In this document: piece by piece, positions 1 through 7,354 of the stretch
How the letters are laid out: each line of letters begins with the position of its first letter
Numbering within the stretch: position 1 is the first letter of the stretch
DNA from: Ignavibacteriales bacterium
GTDB lineage: Bacteria; Bacteroidota; Ignavibacteria; Ignavibacteriales; Melioribacteraceae
Direction of reading: 5' to 3'
Length of the DNA: 64,000 nt
NCBI GenBank assembly: GCA_016177735.1
Contig: JACOUS010000013.1
Span: 78,567-142,566 of the forward strand
The notes under the pieces: generated by a model
Databases searched by the model: none
What the model was told of the DNA's origin: nothing
What the model saw: the letters and a program-made list of their open reading frames with translations, nothing else
Program-made: the position numbers and the translations under genes

Positions 1-2
1 TG

Positions 3-275
3 AAACCGCAATATGAAGATTGTGGCTGCCTACCAGAATCAATTTTTCAGAATATTCTTTCGCAAAAATTTAATGAACTATACCGTGGGGAAATCAACTT
101 AAATAAAATTTTTTTTTTAAGCAATTACCTGAACATAGATTTAAAAATAATTCAAATGTTTTATCGCTACCCTCGCATGCAAAATAGTAAATTCCTGATA
201 AAAGAAAATATTGTTTTTTTCTTTAATTTTATTAAGACGATTTTACTCACAAAAAAAAATCAGAGGCACACATGA
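3..275 (+). CDS. possible C-terminal end of a gene entering from the left edge
   Basis: One frame is open from the left edge for about 90 codons and stops with TGA at 273-275, overlapping the malQ ATG (272-274) as ATGA, the usual sign of translational coupling. The translated tail is rich in Ile, Asn, Phe and Lys and contains a Cys-Gly-Cys; I do not recognise a family. The stretch is very AT-rich (runs of T and A at 110-120 and 215-260), so the open frame could be chance. If it is not coding, the region is simply an AT-rich leader of malQ. Confidence 0.3.
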   Translation, partial: KPQYEDCGCLPESIFQNILSQKFNELYRGEINLNKIFFLSNYLNIDLKIIQMFYRYPRMQNSKFLIKENIVFFFNFIKTILLTKKNQRHT

Positions 276-1813
276 AGATCGATCGTTCTGCCGGAATTTT
301 GCTGCACCCGACTTCTTTACCGGGAAAATTCGGTATAGGTGATTTAGGACCAAATGCTTACAACTTTGTTGATTTCTTGAAATCATCGGGACAAACTCTT
401 TGGCAAGTTTTTCCGCTTGGACCAACCGGATACGGTGATTCACCATATCAATGTTTTTCAGCATTTGCCGGAAATCCTTTGCTGATTAGCCCGGAAATAC
501 TTCACAAAGAAGGTTTGCTTGATCATCACGATATTGAACATGCACCTCATTTTAATCCGCATCAAATCGATTTCGGGAAAGTGATAAACTACAAATATGG
601 TCTGCTAAAAATTGCATTCGACAAATTCAAAAATCAAAACAAAAAAATTGAAGATGAGTGCGCCGAGTTTTGTAATGCAAACAAATTCTGGCTCGATGAT
701 TACGCTCTCTTCATGGCTGCTAAACAATTTCATAACGGAGTTCAATGGACACAGTGGGAAGAAAGTATTGCTTTCAGAAAAGGGAATGCCGTTAGGGAAT
801 GGACAAAAAAATTAAAACACGAAATCGATTTCCAAATTTTTATTCAATACGTCTTTGATAAACAATGGCAAGATTTGAAAAAATATGCCAACAACAGCGG
901 AATAAAAATTATTGGTGACCTCCCGATTTTTATTGCGTACGACAGCGCAGATCTTTGGGCAAACAAAGAACTCTTTACCGTTAACGAAGACGGCTCGCTC
1001 GAATTTGTTGCCGGTGTTCCGCCAGATTATTTCAGCGCTACCGGACAGCTTTGGGGCAATCCACTTTACAGATGGAAAGTAATGGAAAAAGATAATTTCT
1101 TGTGGTGGCAGAAAAGAATTTCCAAACTGATGGAAACAGCAGACATAATTAGAATAGATCACTTCCGCGGATTTGATGCGTACTGGCAAATTCCCGGCAA
1201 TGCGGAAACTGCGATTAACGGTAAATGGATTAAAGCACCGGGCGAAAAATTTTTCACAATTTTAAAAGAAAAATTCGGAGAACTTCCAATCATCGCCGAA
1301 GACCTCGGCGTTATCACTGATTCGGTAATTGAACTGCGTGATAAATTTAATTTCCCCGGCATCAAAATTTTACAATTCGGTTTCGGCAACGACGGCGATA
1401 AAAGATTTCTGCCGCACAATCATATTCCGAATTGTGTTGTACACACCGGCTCGCACGATAACGAAACAACACACGGATTTTTCGAATCGGAGAAACACAA
1501 ACACTCCGGTATTTATCAATGGGCACAGAACTACTTAAATTTCTATAACGATGATATCGTTTTAGAATTGATAAAAACTGCTTACGCATCGGTTGCAAAT
1601 ATTGTTGTTATTCCAATGCAAGATATTTTGAATCTCAGCAATGAAGCGCGGATGAACTTCCCGGGCAAACTCGGCGGAAATTGGACGTGGCGTTTTTCGT
1701 GGGATCAGGTTTCGTATGATTTGGCTTCTACCTACAAAGACTTTACGGTTATGTATGAAAGACCGCCTCTCAAAAAGAAATATACCGAAGACATTGAGGT
1801 AAGTGAGGAATAA
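272..1813 (+). CDS. malQ: 4-alpha-glucanotransferase (amylomaltase), GH77
   Basis: Transfers alpha-1,4-glucan segments between maltodextrins in the cytoplasm, in glycogen and maltose metabolism. The 513 residues are the usual length of the bacterial short form. The N-terminus has the GILLHPTSLPGKFGIGDLG block and the substrate loop LGPTGYGDSPYQ. The three catalytic acids are present in order: Asp in RIDHFRGFDAYW (about residue 296), Glu in IIAEDLGVI (about 344) and Asp in TGSHDNETTHGF (about 395). The start codon has no strong Shine-Dalgarno and overlaps the stop of a possible upstream frame. Nothing else of glycogen metabolism lies nearby. Confidence 0.96.
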   Translation: MKIDRSAGILLHPTSLPGKFGIGDLGPNAYNFVDFLKSSGQTLWQVFPLGPTGYGDSPYQCFSAFAGNPLLISPEILHKEGLLDHHDIEHAPHFNPHQIDFGKVINYKYGLLKIAFDKFKNQNKKIEDECAEFCNANKFWLDDYALFMAAKQFHNGVQWTQWEESIAFRKGNAVREWTKKLKHEIDFQIFIQYVFDKQWQDLKKYANNSGIKIIGDLPIFIAYDSADLWANKELFTVNEDGSLEFVAGVPPDYFSATGQLWGNPLYRWKVMEKDNFLWWQKRISKLMETADIIRIDHFRGFDAYWQIPGNAETAINGKWIKAPGEKFFTILKEKFGELPIIAEDLGVITDSVIELRDKFNFPGIKILQFGFGNDGDKRFLPHNHIPNCVVHTGSHDNETTHGFFESEKHKHSGIYQWAQNYLNFYNDDIVLELIKTAYASVANIVVIPMQDILNLSNEARMNFPGKLGGNWTWRFSWDQVSYDLASTYKDFTVMYERPPLKKKYTEDIEVSEE

Positions 1814-1833
1814 CTGCTGCCTATCCTCTAAGA

Positions 1834-1961
1834 GGTTGTCTCAAAAGTAAATCTGTTTTTAAGAATAGTACGCAGATAACCCGCCAACAAGCGGCGGGCA
1901 AGCTCTGATCAAAACGGATTAACACGGATTTTTCAATTGAACTATTACTTTTGAGACAACC
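1834..1961. repeat. 128-bp non-coding element with 17-bp perfect terminal inverted repeats (MITE-like)
   Basis: Positions 1834-1850 read GGTTGTCTCAAAAGTAA and 1945-1961 are its exact reverse complement. The interior holds no ORF but has a small CCCGCC/GGCGGG palindrome near 1880 and short ACGGATT-type direct repeats near 1915-1935. It sits in the convergent gap between malQ and the peroxidase gene. Ends of the type GGnTGTCTCAAAA are familiar from insertion-sequence-derived miniature elements; the family is not assigned and I could not identify a target duplication. Confidence 0.7.
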
Positions 1962-2027
1962 CAAATTTTAAAATTTTTGCAAATTAGATAATAGCATTCA
2001 ACGCACCGAATGCAATCATGTAATAAA

Positions 2028-2606
2028 TTATTTGAGTAATTCTTCAACAGCCTTTGTGAGTTCTTCGCTTTCAGGTTTTACTTTACTTCTAAATCTTGAA
2101 ATTATATTGCCGCTTTTATCAATCAAAAATTTTTCAAAATTCCATTTTACGTCGCCTCTGTCATCCGTGTTATTAATCAGAATTTCATAAAGCGGTGATT
2201 TATCTTCGCCGATAATTTTTATTTTATCAAAAAGTTTGAACGTAACATTGTATTTGGCTGAACAGAAATTTTTAATCTCTTCATTTGTACCGGGTTCTTG
2301 CGCGCCAAAATCGTTGCACGGGAAAGCGAGTATTTCAAAACCTTTGTCTTTGTACTGTTCATAAATTTTTTGCAAACCTTCATATTGCGGAGTGTAACCG
2401 CATTCACTCGCCACATTTATTATCAGCAGTACTTTGCCTTTGTAACCGGAAAGTTTGATTTCTTTGCCGTCGATATCTTTTACGGAAATATCTTTAATGT
2501 TACTATCCATGCCGTTTCCTTTCGAAGAATTGTGAGAAGCAAAAATAGAAGTGGTTAACAAAACCAAAATACTCGATACAAAATTTATGATGCGTTTAAT
2601 TTTCAT
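2028..2606 (-). CDS. glutathione peroxidase family protein, exported (thioredoxin-type, Cys)
   Basis: Reduces hydroperoxides with a thiol donor. The glutathione-peroxidase fold spans about residues 37-192. The catalytic tetrad is visible: Cys69 in NVASECGYTPQYEGL, Gln103 in FGAQEPG, Trp155 and Asn156 in VKWNFEKFL. Cys, not selenocysteine, is at the active site. Such bacterial enzymes usually use thioredoxin as donor. The first 24 residues form a signal peptide (KRIIN followed by a hydrophobic stretch ending SIFAS), so the protein should act in the periplasm. It is probably monocistronic: a terminator lies just upstream of it. Confidence 0.93.
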   Translation of the reverse strand: MKIKRIINFVSSILVLLTTSIFASHNSSKGNGMDSNIKDISVKDIDGKEIKLSGYKGKVLLIINVASECGYTPQYEGLQKIYEQYKDKGFEILAFPCNDFGAQEPGTNEEIKNFCSAKYNVTFKLFDKIKIIGEDKSPLYEILINNTDDRGDVKWNFEKFLIDKSGNIISRFRSKVKPESEELTKAVEELLK

Positions 2607-2660
2607 TTTTATTCCCAGTTTGTTTTTCTTTTTAACATGAGAGGTAGTGTGGTAAGTTCA

Positions 2661-2690
2661 AAATAAAAACCCGATCATTTGGATCGGGTT
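2661..2690 (-). terminator. rho-independent terminator closing the 7025-2727 gene group
   Basis: AACCCGATC (2668-2676) pairs with GATCGGGTT (2682-2690) around a short loop, and on the minus strand is followed by a T-rich tract (2661-2669). It lies just downstream of the minus-strand gene 2727-2948. Confidence 0.8.
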
Positions 2691-2726
2691 CTACTAAGGC
2701 ACCGTTTGGTGTTGATTGTTATCCCT

Positions 2727-2948
2727 TTACCAATTCCAATTTGGAGATTCCGCAGATAGATCATTCACACCATTGCGATTTAACCAAATTTGCATTTGCA
2801 AACTACTTTCCCCCTCCAAAGTAAGCGATAGTAACTTATTATTTTTATCCAAACCTAAAAAAACTAGTATTAATTGCTGTTCGTTTTGCTGAACAGCAAT
2901 TAATTGCTCCATATTTAGAATCATATTTCCTATTCTAACGAGTTTCAT
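2727..2948 (-). CDS. small hypothetical protein (73 aa)
   Basis: Last gene of the minus-strand group, followed directly by a terminator and only 26 bp after the preceding gene. The 73-residue product starts MKLVRIGNMILNMEQLIAV and looks like a small beta-strand protein: alternating hydrophobic residues, then a Trp-rich C-terminus (PNWNW). No signal peptide or transmembrane segment. I do not recognise a family with certainty; the N-terminus resembles short bacterial proteins that begin with a 'residues-and-strand' beta sheet, so a small cytoplasmic binding protein is possible. Confidence 0.65.
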   Translation of the reverse strand: MKLVRIGNMILNMEQLIAVQQNEQQLILVFLGLDKNNKLLSLTLEGESSLQMQIWLNRNGVNDLSAESPNWNW

Positions 2949-2974
2949 TTATTATTCTCTCATCCGAAGACTTT

Positions 2975-3424
2975 TTAATCAAATTTTTCCAGCTCACTTA
3001 ATATTTCATTACGTTTTCTGAGACCCTCTTTAGCAACCCGTTCAGCTTCTTCTTTCTTAGGTTTATACGAAAGGAAAAAGTATAAAAACCAAAGCAAACA
3101 CCAGGCAGAAGTGAATAACCAAATCCAAAAGCCGCCCGGGAACAGTACCGGATATTTAGGGTGTGGAACAGCAAGATATTGCTGCTCAAGTTTTTTTACT
3201 TCATTTAGATTAGGCAAATCCAACGCGCGGTTAAAAGTTAGTTTAACATATCTTTCAGTATTTGTTACCTGATAAATATCATCCCCTCTTCTTTCCAAAT
3301 GGTTGTCAATAGTCTTTATTTCTTGTGAGGATAGAAGTGACCAATGAAATTTTTGCATTAACTCAATTTGCTCTTGCTCATCATTTGGATGAACTTGAAA
3401 CGTAACACTTTCGGTTCTTGCCAT
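2975..3424 (-). CDS. hypothetical protein with C-terminal membrane segment (149 aa)
   Basis: The first 95 residues are soluble and charged (LERRGDDIYQVTNTERYVKLTF). A hydrophobic, Trp-rich stretch around residues 99-120 (GGFWIWLFTSAWCLLWFLYFF) forms one probable transmembrane helix, followed by a basic/acidic tail. No signal peptide, so the N-terminus is probably cytoplasmic. It sits between a lipoprotein and the 73-residue gene and is probably co-transcribed with both (spacing 36 and 26 bp). Family not recognised. Confidence 0.7.
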   Translation of the reverse strand: MARTESVTFQVHPNDEQEQIELMQKFHWSLLSSQEIKTIDNHLERRGDDIYQVTNTERYVKLTFNRALDLPNLNEVKKLEQQYLAVPHPKYPVLFPGGFWIWLFTSAWCLLWFLYFFLSYKPKKEEAERVAKEGLRKRNEILSELEKFD

Positions 3425-3460
3425 AAAATTTTCTCCTCTTAAATAACTTTGTTATAGAAA

Positions 3461-4270
3461 TTATTTAACAACCCCCTGAGCTTTCTTTCTTATATCGTCC
3501 GCATTCCTTGCAAGTATTGTAAACTCATCCGGATCAATAAACACTTCGCATTTAGATAATGTATTTTGATATACTTCCATTAGAACATTGGCTAAGGATT
3601 GCGGTCTGCTGTCTGTACCTATTTTAACAGCCATCGTTTTAGAATCCGTATAATTCCAATTATAGCTATAAGAAATTGTTTTAGGTTCTTGCTCTTCTAT
3701 TGTTTTCACCCATATTAGCTGCCATGTAAATGGTTCATAAACTTCCAAGTAAATTTTATATTTCACATTAAACTCGCCGGTAGCTACACCGTAACTAAAA
3801 TTCTTCGCGCCTATGAGTCCGGAACCCAATTGTTCTTTCGGTTCTGTAAAAGAGTTCTGCGTTGCATTAACTTCAATTTCAATTCTACTTTTAAGCGCAA
3901 AGGTGCTTTGCTCTCTTTGCGAATATGTAGCCATAGCTTGGTCTTTAAGCAACGAAATTAGTCTAAATCCCCTGTCAACCATTAGCTCGTTAAAATCACC
4001 TTCAATTGCTTTTGAGAAATTCTTTACAATATTTTGTAAATCATCTCTGCCTTGAATCCATAATTGTGGATATACAACACTATACGAAGGTGAAATAAGA
4101 AGAAACGTTAGAGGCACTTTTAAGTTTTTTTGATCCTGAACACTGTAATTGAATTGATAGTTTGGAACCGCAGTATTCCCCGGGTCTTCAAAAGTTGGAG
4201 CCATGTAAGCACCACAACCCGAAAAGAAAACCGAACCGAAAATAAATAGGCAAATAGTTATTTTTTTCAT
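3461..4270 (-). CDS. exported lipoprotein of unknown function (269 aa)
   Basis: A lipoprotein signal peptide is clear: MKKITICLFIFGSVFFSGC, with Cys19 as the lipidated residue. The mature part is mixed alpha/beta with no motif I recognise; residues about 85-105 (KAIEGDFNELMVDRGFR) and the following SLLKDQAMATYSQREQ suggest a TolB-N/CsgG-like or curli-accessory-like fold, where a lipoprotein computes over an envelope complex, but this is only an impression. It lies in the group that starts with the sigma-like gene at 7025. The 211 bp upstream (4271-4481) hold no convincing gene and may carry a separate promoter. Confidence 0.75.
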   Translation of the reverse strand: MKKITICLFIFGSVFFSGCGAYMAPTFEDPGNTAVPNYQFNYSVQDQKNLKVPLTFLLISPSYSVVYPQLWIQGRDDLQNIVKNFSKAIEGDFNELMVDRGFRLISLLKDQAMATYSQREQSTFALKSRIEIEVNATQNSFTEPKEQLGSGLIGAKNFSYGVATGEFNVKYKIYLEVYEPFTWQLIWVKTIEEQEPKTISYSYNWNYTDSKTMAVKIGTDSRPQSLANVLMEVYQNTLSKCEVFIDPDEFTILARNADDIRKKAQGVVK

Positions 4271-4481
4271 ACCACTTTCCTCATTTGTTTTGGTTTGTAC
4301 TTAATACATTCGACCAATTACACCCCATTGCAGAAAATTTTTGTAAAATTATTTATGGGAAAGCCTTGTATGGTATGTAGAGCCCTTAGATTAGATGAGA
4401 TAGAAACTGAGATACTTATAGCAGGTAGATTTGTTACTATTTTATGTATAAATCTTAGCTTTCAAAATGAACAGCTAACCG

Positions 4482-5945
4482 TTATTTTCCCGGCAATCTA
4501 AACTTTTGATTCCAATATTTATTAACTGTAGGATAGTTAACAAATTTATCTCCGTCCCAATATTTAACAGAGTCTTTTAAGGTTGCCAGATAAGACACTA
4601 TTCCTTCTTTAATTTTTCCTTTACTTACAATTTCATCATATAGAGCTTTGTATTGAGTAGTGTAATTAATGAACTGAATCTCTATCTTTTTATTAAAAGA
4701 ATAGAGAAGCCTTAACCTGTTTTCCCTTTTATCACTCGGGACATCATCACTGTAACAAACAATTCCGTCTTTATCAAACTTTTTTATTACACTTAAAGAA
4801 GCGGGTGAAACTAAGCCGGCAATTTTGCTTAGCTTACTTACGGGTAAAAGCACATAATACCAAGCATTGCCGGGCACTTTGTGGTTTGAAGAAAAATAAT
4901 CGGGCATAACACCCATTAGATATGGTTGTTTTAAGATCATAACAAACGGTCTATCGTAACTGCTAATGCCGCCTAAAAATATTTCATCATTTCCATCCCC
5001 ATCCATGTCATAATGAAACTGAGTAGTATAGTGACCGGAATGATAGAGAGAAGAAGTTACCTTTCCGGTAAGTGGATTTAAGGTTGACAACACGGTTCCA
5101 CCATAAGTTTCTACATTTGCTAAAACATATAGTAAAACACCATTATTACTTTTAGCAGTAAAAAATTCTTCAACCCACCAGTTGGTTCTTTTCCATTTAG
5201 GAGCGTAATTAAATTTCTGATCTTCGGGAGATACAGTCCATCTTTTTGTTCCATCACTATTAAAGCAATACAGGCTATCTGTTCTGTAAAGACCTTTCTC
5301 TATTAAACTGCCGGTAATCAATATTTCATTTTTGTTGTCATTGTCAATGTCTAATAAATTAACACACTTTTTGCGCCCTTCGGTAAAAATCATTACGCTG
5401 TCTATCTTGTCTGCATAAATACCATCAACATTCTTATTCCAAAGAAGCTGACCGGCTTGATTATAAGCATACAAAACCGAGTGTTTTATTTCTAATGAAG
5501 CCGGATTAGTATCTTTTACAAAGTCTTTGAATGTTGTAACAAGGAAAGAAGCTGCCATAACACAAACAGCAGCAAAGCTAAAAGATGAGACGGGATATGT
5601 TTTGATTAGCCTATAAATGTTCTGCAAAGAATAAATATTCTTCTTGGTAATTATTTCTGCATTCCCGTTAAAGATTTGTACAGCACCGTTTTTATCTCTA
5701 AGCAGTTTGCTTTCTTCCGGCTCAAGTTTGCTCTTTAACTTTTGAGCAAAATTGTAATCAATATCGGAAGGCTCTGTGAGACTACTTTCCTCAAGTTCAT
5801 TTACTGATTCCAAATAAAAGGAATATAGTTCTCTGCAATGCCCGCACTCTTTTAGGTGGCTTTTAACCGCAAGTACTTCTTCATCATTAAGAAGATTTTT
5901 ATCTATTGCAAATTTTTCTAATATGTTTTCATCAATATGTTTCAT
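4482..5945 (-). CDS. zinc-finger anti-sigma-like membrane protein with extracytoplasmic FG-GAP/propeller domain
   Basis: Three parts are visible. Residues 1-45 form a zf-HC2 anti-sigma zinc finger with His30-x3-Cys34-x2-Cys37 (SHLKECGHC). A hydrophobic helix at about 118-140 (SSFSFAAVCVMAASFLV) crosses the membrane. The remaining 340 residues contain Asp-rich calcium-type loops (DIDNDNKNEI, DMDGDGNDEI) and phrases such as LYCFNSDGTKRW, typical of FG-GAP/beta-propeller repeats. The design suggests an envelope sensor whose cytoplasmic finger holds a sigma factor. The gene follows the sigma-like gene by 36 bp. Zinc-finger and helix are seen; the sensing role is inferred. Confidence 0.8.
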   Translation of the reverse strand: MKHIDENILEKFAIDKNLLNDEEVLAVKSHLKECGHCRELYSFYLESVNELEESSLTEPSDIDYNFAQKLKSKLEPEESKLLRDKNGAVQIFNGNAEIITKKNIYSLQNIYRLIKTYPVSSFSFAAVCVMAASFLVTTFKDFVKDTNPASLEIKHSVLYAYNQAGQLLWNKNVDGIYADKIDSVMIFTEGRKKCVNLLDIDNDNKNEILITGSLIEKGLYRTDSLYCFNSDGTKRWTVSPEDQKFNYAPKWKRTNWWVEEFFTAKSNNGVLLYVLANVETYGGTVLSTLNPLTGKVTSSLYHSGHYTTQFHYDMDGDGNDEIFLGGISSYDRPFVMILKQPYLMGVMPDYFSSNHKVPGNAWYYVLLPVSKLSKIAGLVSPASLSVIKKFDKDGIVCYSDDVPSDKRENRLRLLYSFNKKIEIQFINYTTQYKALYDEIVSKGKIKEGIVSYLATLKDSVKYWDGDKFVNYPTVNKYWNQKFRLPGK

Positions 5946-5981
5946 GTAATATAGATTGACCCGTAATAAATGCTTTGCAGA

Positions 5982-7025
5982 TTAAGTCTGCGCAAAAATA
6001 TAATTAATAAATTTTTTCTTTGTTTCTTTAATTAAGTATTCAAGTTTTGTTTTAACAAAATCCACGTAATCGCTTTTACTTATTTTGTAGTGAGTATTAA
6101 AGCGTTCATAAAGAGCATCAATTTCTTCACCGTGATTAATCCATGTATCAATTACATCTTTAATAACCAATCTAAGCGCTCCGGCTTGTTCTTTATTTAT
6201 TTTATTCTTCAGATAATAATCAAGATAAATTTTCAGTTCAATTTCGTGAGTAATTTTATTTCTTATTTGGTTTAACTCAACAGCCTCATACTCAAAGTTA
6301 CCGTTTAAAGAAACTTCTTCATGTAAGTCATTTTCAGTTTCGTAACCGTAGTAATCCTTAAACAGATTAACAACATCGTATAACGGTAATTCCGAAACCG
6401 ACCCATAATATTCTTTTGTAACTTCCAATAGGGTATTTAATAAATCTCCAGTATTGTTTTTACCTTTAGCTTTCTTAATAAACTCAAATTTTAATGTATC
6501 AATATCCACAGCGTGTATTTTATCATCCAAAGTAGTAACGTTAAAACGAAGCTTATAACCAATGGGTAAAGAAGCCAATTCTATTCCTTCTATTTTTCTT
6601 ACGGTCTCTTTAATATTTCTTGTAATTCTAAAACCATTTGGGTCCCACTCGGCGTATAACCCGGCAATTTGTTTATCAGCAACTACAGCAAGAAATTTTT
6701 TATAAGCCAAGTAGAATTCGTGACCGGCAATATGTTCTATTTGGCTATTTAGCGAACTGCAAAACTTCTTTAGTAAGTAAAATGAATCGTTTTCTTTTCT
6801 ACTAAATATTTCGGATAAGCAATCAATTGCAAGATCGGATAAATCAAATCCGAATTTTTGGCAAAGAGGAAGGATATGAGGTTTAGTTTTTCTTATGTGT
6901 ACTGTAAGAATATTTCTGGAATGCTTAATTAATACTGCAATTTCTCTTTCGGATGGTTTTTCTGTTAAGACATTGGTAAATGATAATTTTAAGTCATTGA
7001 AATATTTTTGTTTGCTTTCCGTCAT
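5982..7025 (-). CDS. uncharacterised protein, possible divergent sigma factor paired with the downstream zinc-finger protein
   Basis: A 347-residue cytoplasmic protein with no signal or membrane segment. The region at about residues 56-75 (LCQKFGFDLSDLAIDCLSEIF) has the pattern of sigma-70 region 2.1-2.2, and the C-terminal 90 residues are helical and charged, as would suit a helix-turn-helix region, but I could not identify a clean region 4. Sigma/zf-HC2 pairs are typically encoded sigma first, as here. At 347 residues it is much longer than ECF sigma factors (about 180). Without a profile search, 'sigma-like' is an inference; it may be an unrelated cytoplasmic partner. Confidence 0.6.
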   Translation of the reverse strand: MTESKQKYFNDLKLSFTNVLTEKPSEREIAVLIKHSRNILTVHIRKTKPHILPLCQKFGFDLSDLAIDCLSEIFSRKENDSFYLLKKFCSSLNSQIEHIAGHEFYLAYKKFLAVVADKQIAGLYAEWDPNGFRITRNIKETVRKIEGIELASLPIGYKLRFNVTTLDDKIHAVDIDTLKFEFIKKAKGKNNTGDLLNTLLEVTKEYYGSVSELPLYDVVNLFKDYYGYETENDLHEEVSLNGNFEYEAVELNQIRNKITHEIELKIYLDYYLKNKINKEQAGALRLVIKDVIDTWINHGEEIDALYERFNTHYKISKSDYVDFVKTKLEYLIKETKKKFINYIFAQT

Positions 7026-7308
7026 ATACCCCGTAGTAAAATTAGAGTCAGGAAAGAATATTTTAGGATTTTACAATGTTAATATATAGCACAGTCCTAT
7101 TTAGTAAAAGGGAAAAATTGTATAGTGCAAACAAGATAGAAAGCAGGCAATACGCCACCCAGCCTATGACTGGTTTCTTCACTTGTAGCAGCTGCTGTTC
7201 AAAGGTAGTATCTATAGAGATTTAATCCGCTTAAACTAGTACAGAGTTTATCGAAAATCTGCACAATCAGCGTTATACAAAATCATGCCGAACGTCAGCA
7301 ACAATGTT

Positions 7309-7316
7309 TATCTTTG
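7309..7316 (+). promoter_or_regulatory. Bacteroidetes-type -7 box for the SWIM gene
   Basis: TATCTTTG matches TAnnTTTG exactly, with no good TTG 20 bases upstream. It would place transcription start near 7320, which excludes the in-frame ATG at 7304 and favours the ATG at 7355 (or 7328). Confidence 0.5.
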
Positions 7317-7354
7317 TAATAGATAATATGAGCCTCAATATTAATTGGAAAATT

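Noticed and set aside
4295..4501. 68-codon plus-strand ORF between two minus-strand genes
   Set aside because: Cysteine-rich but low-complexity translation, no Shine-Dalgarno, and it overlaps the end of the opposite gene; no support beyond being open.
7141..7210. Possible structured RNA in the gap before the SWIM gene (ACCCAGCC..., AGCAGCTGCT)
   Set aside because: Only a short palindrome and no tRNA, riboswitch or terminator shape; no family recognised.
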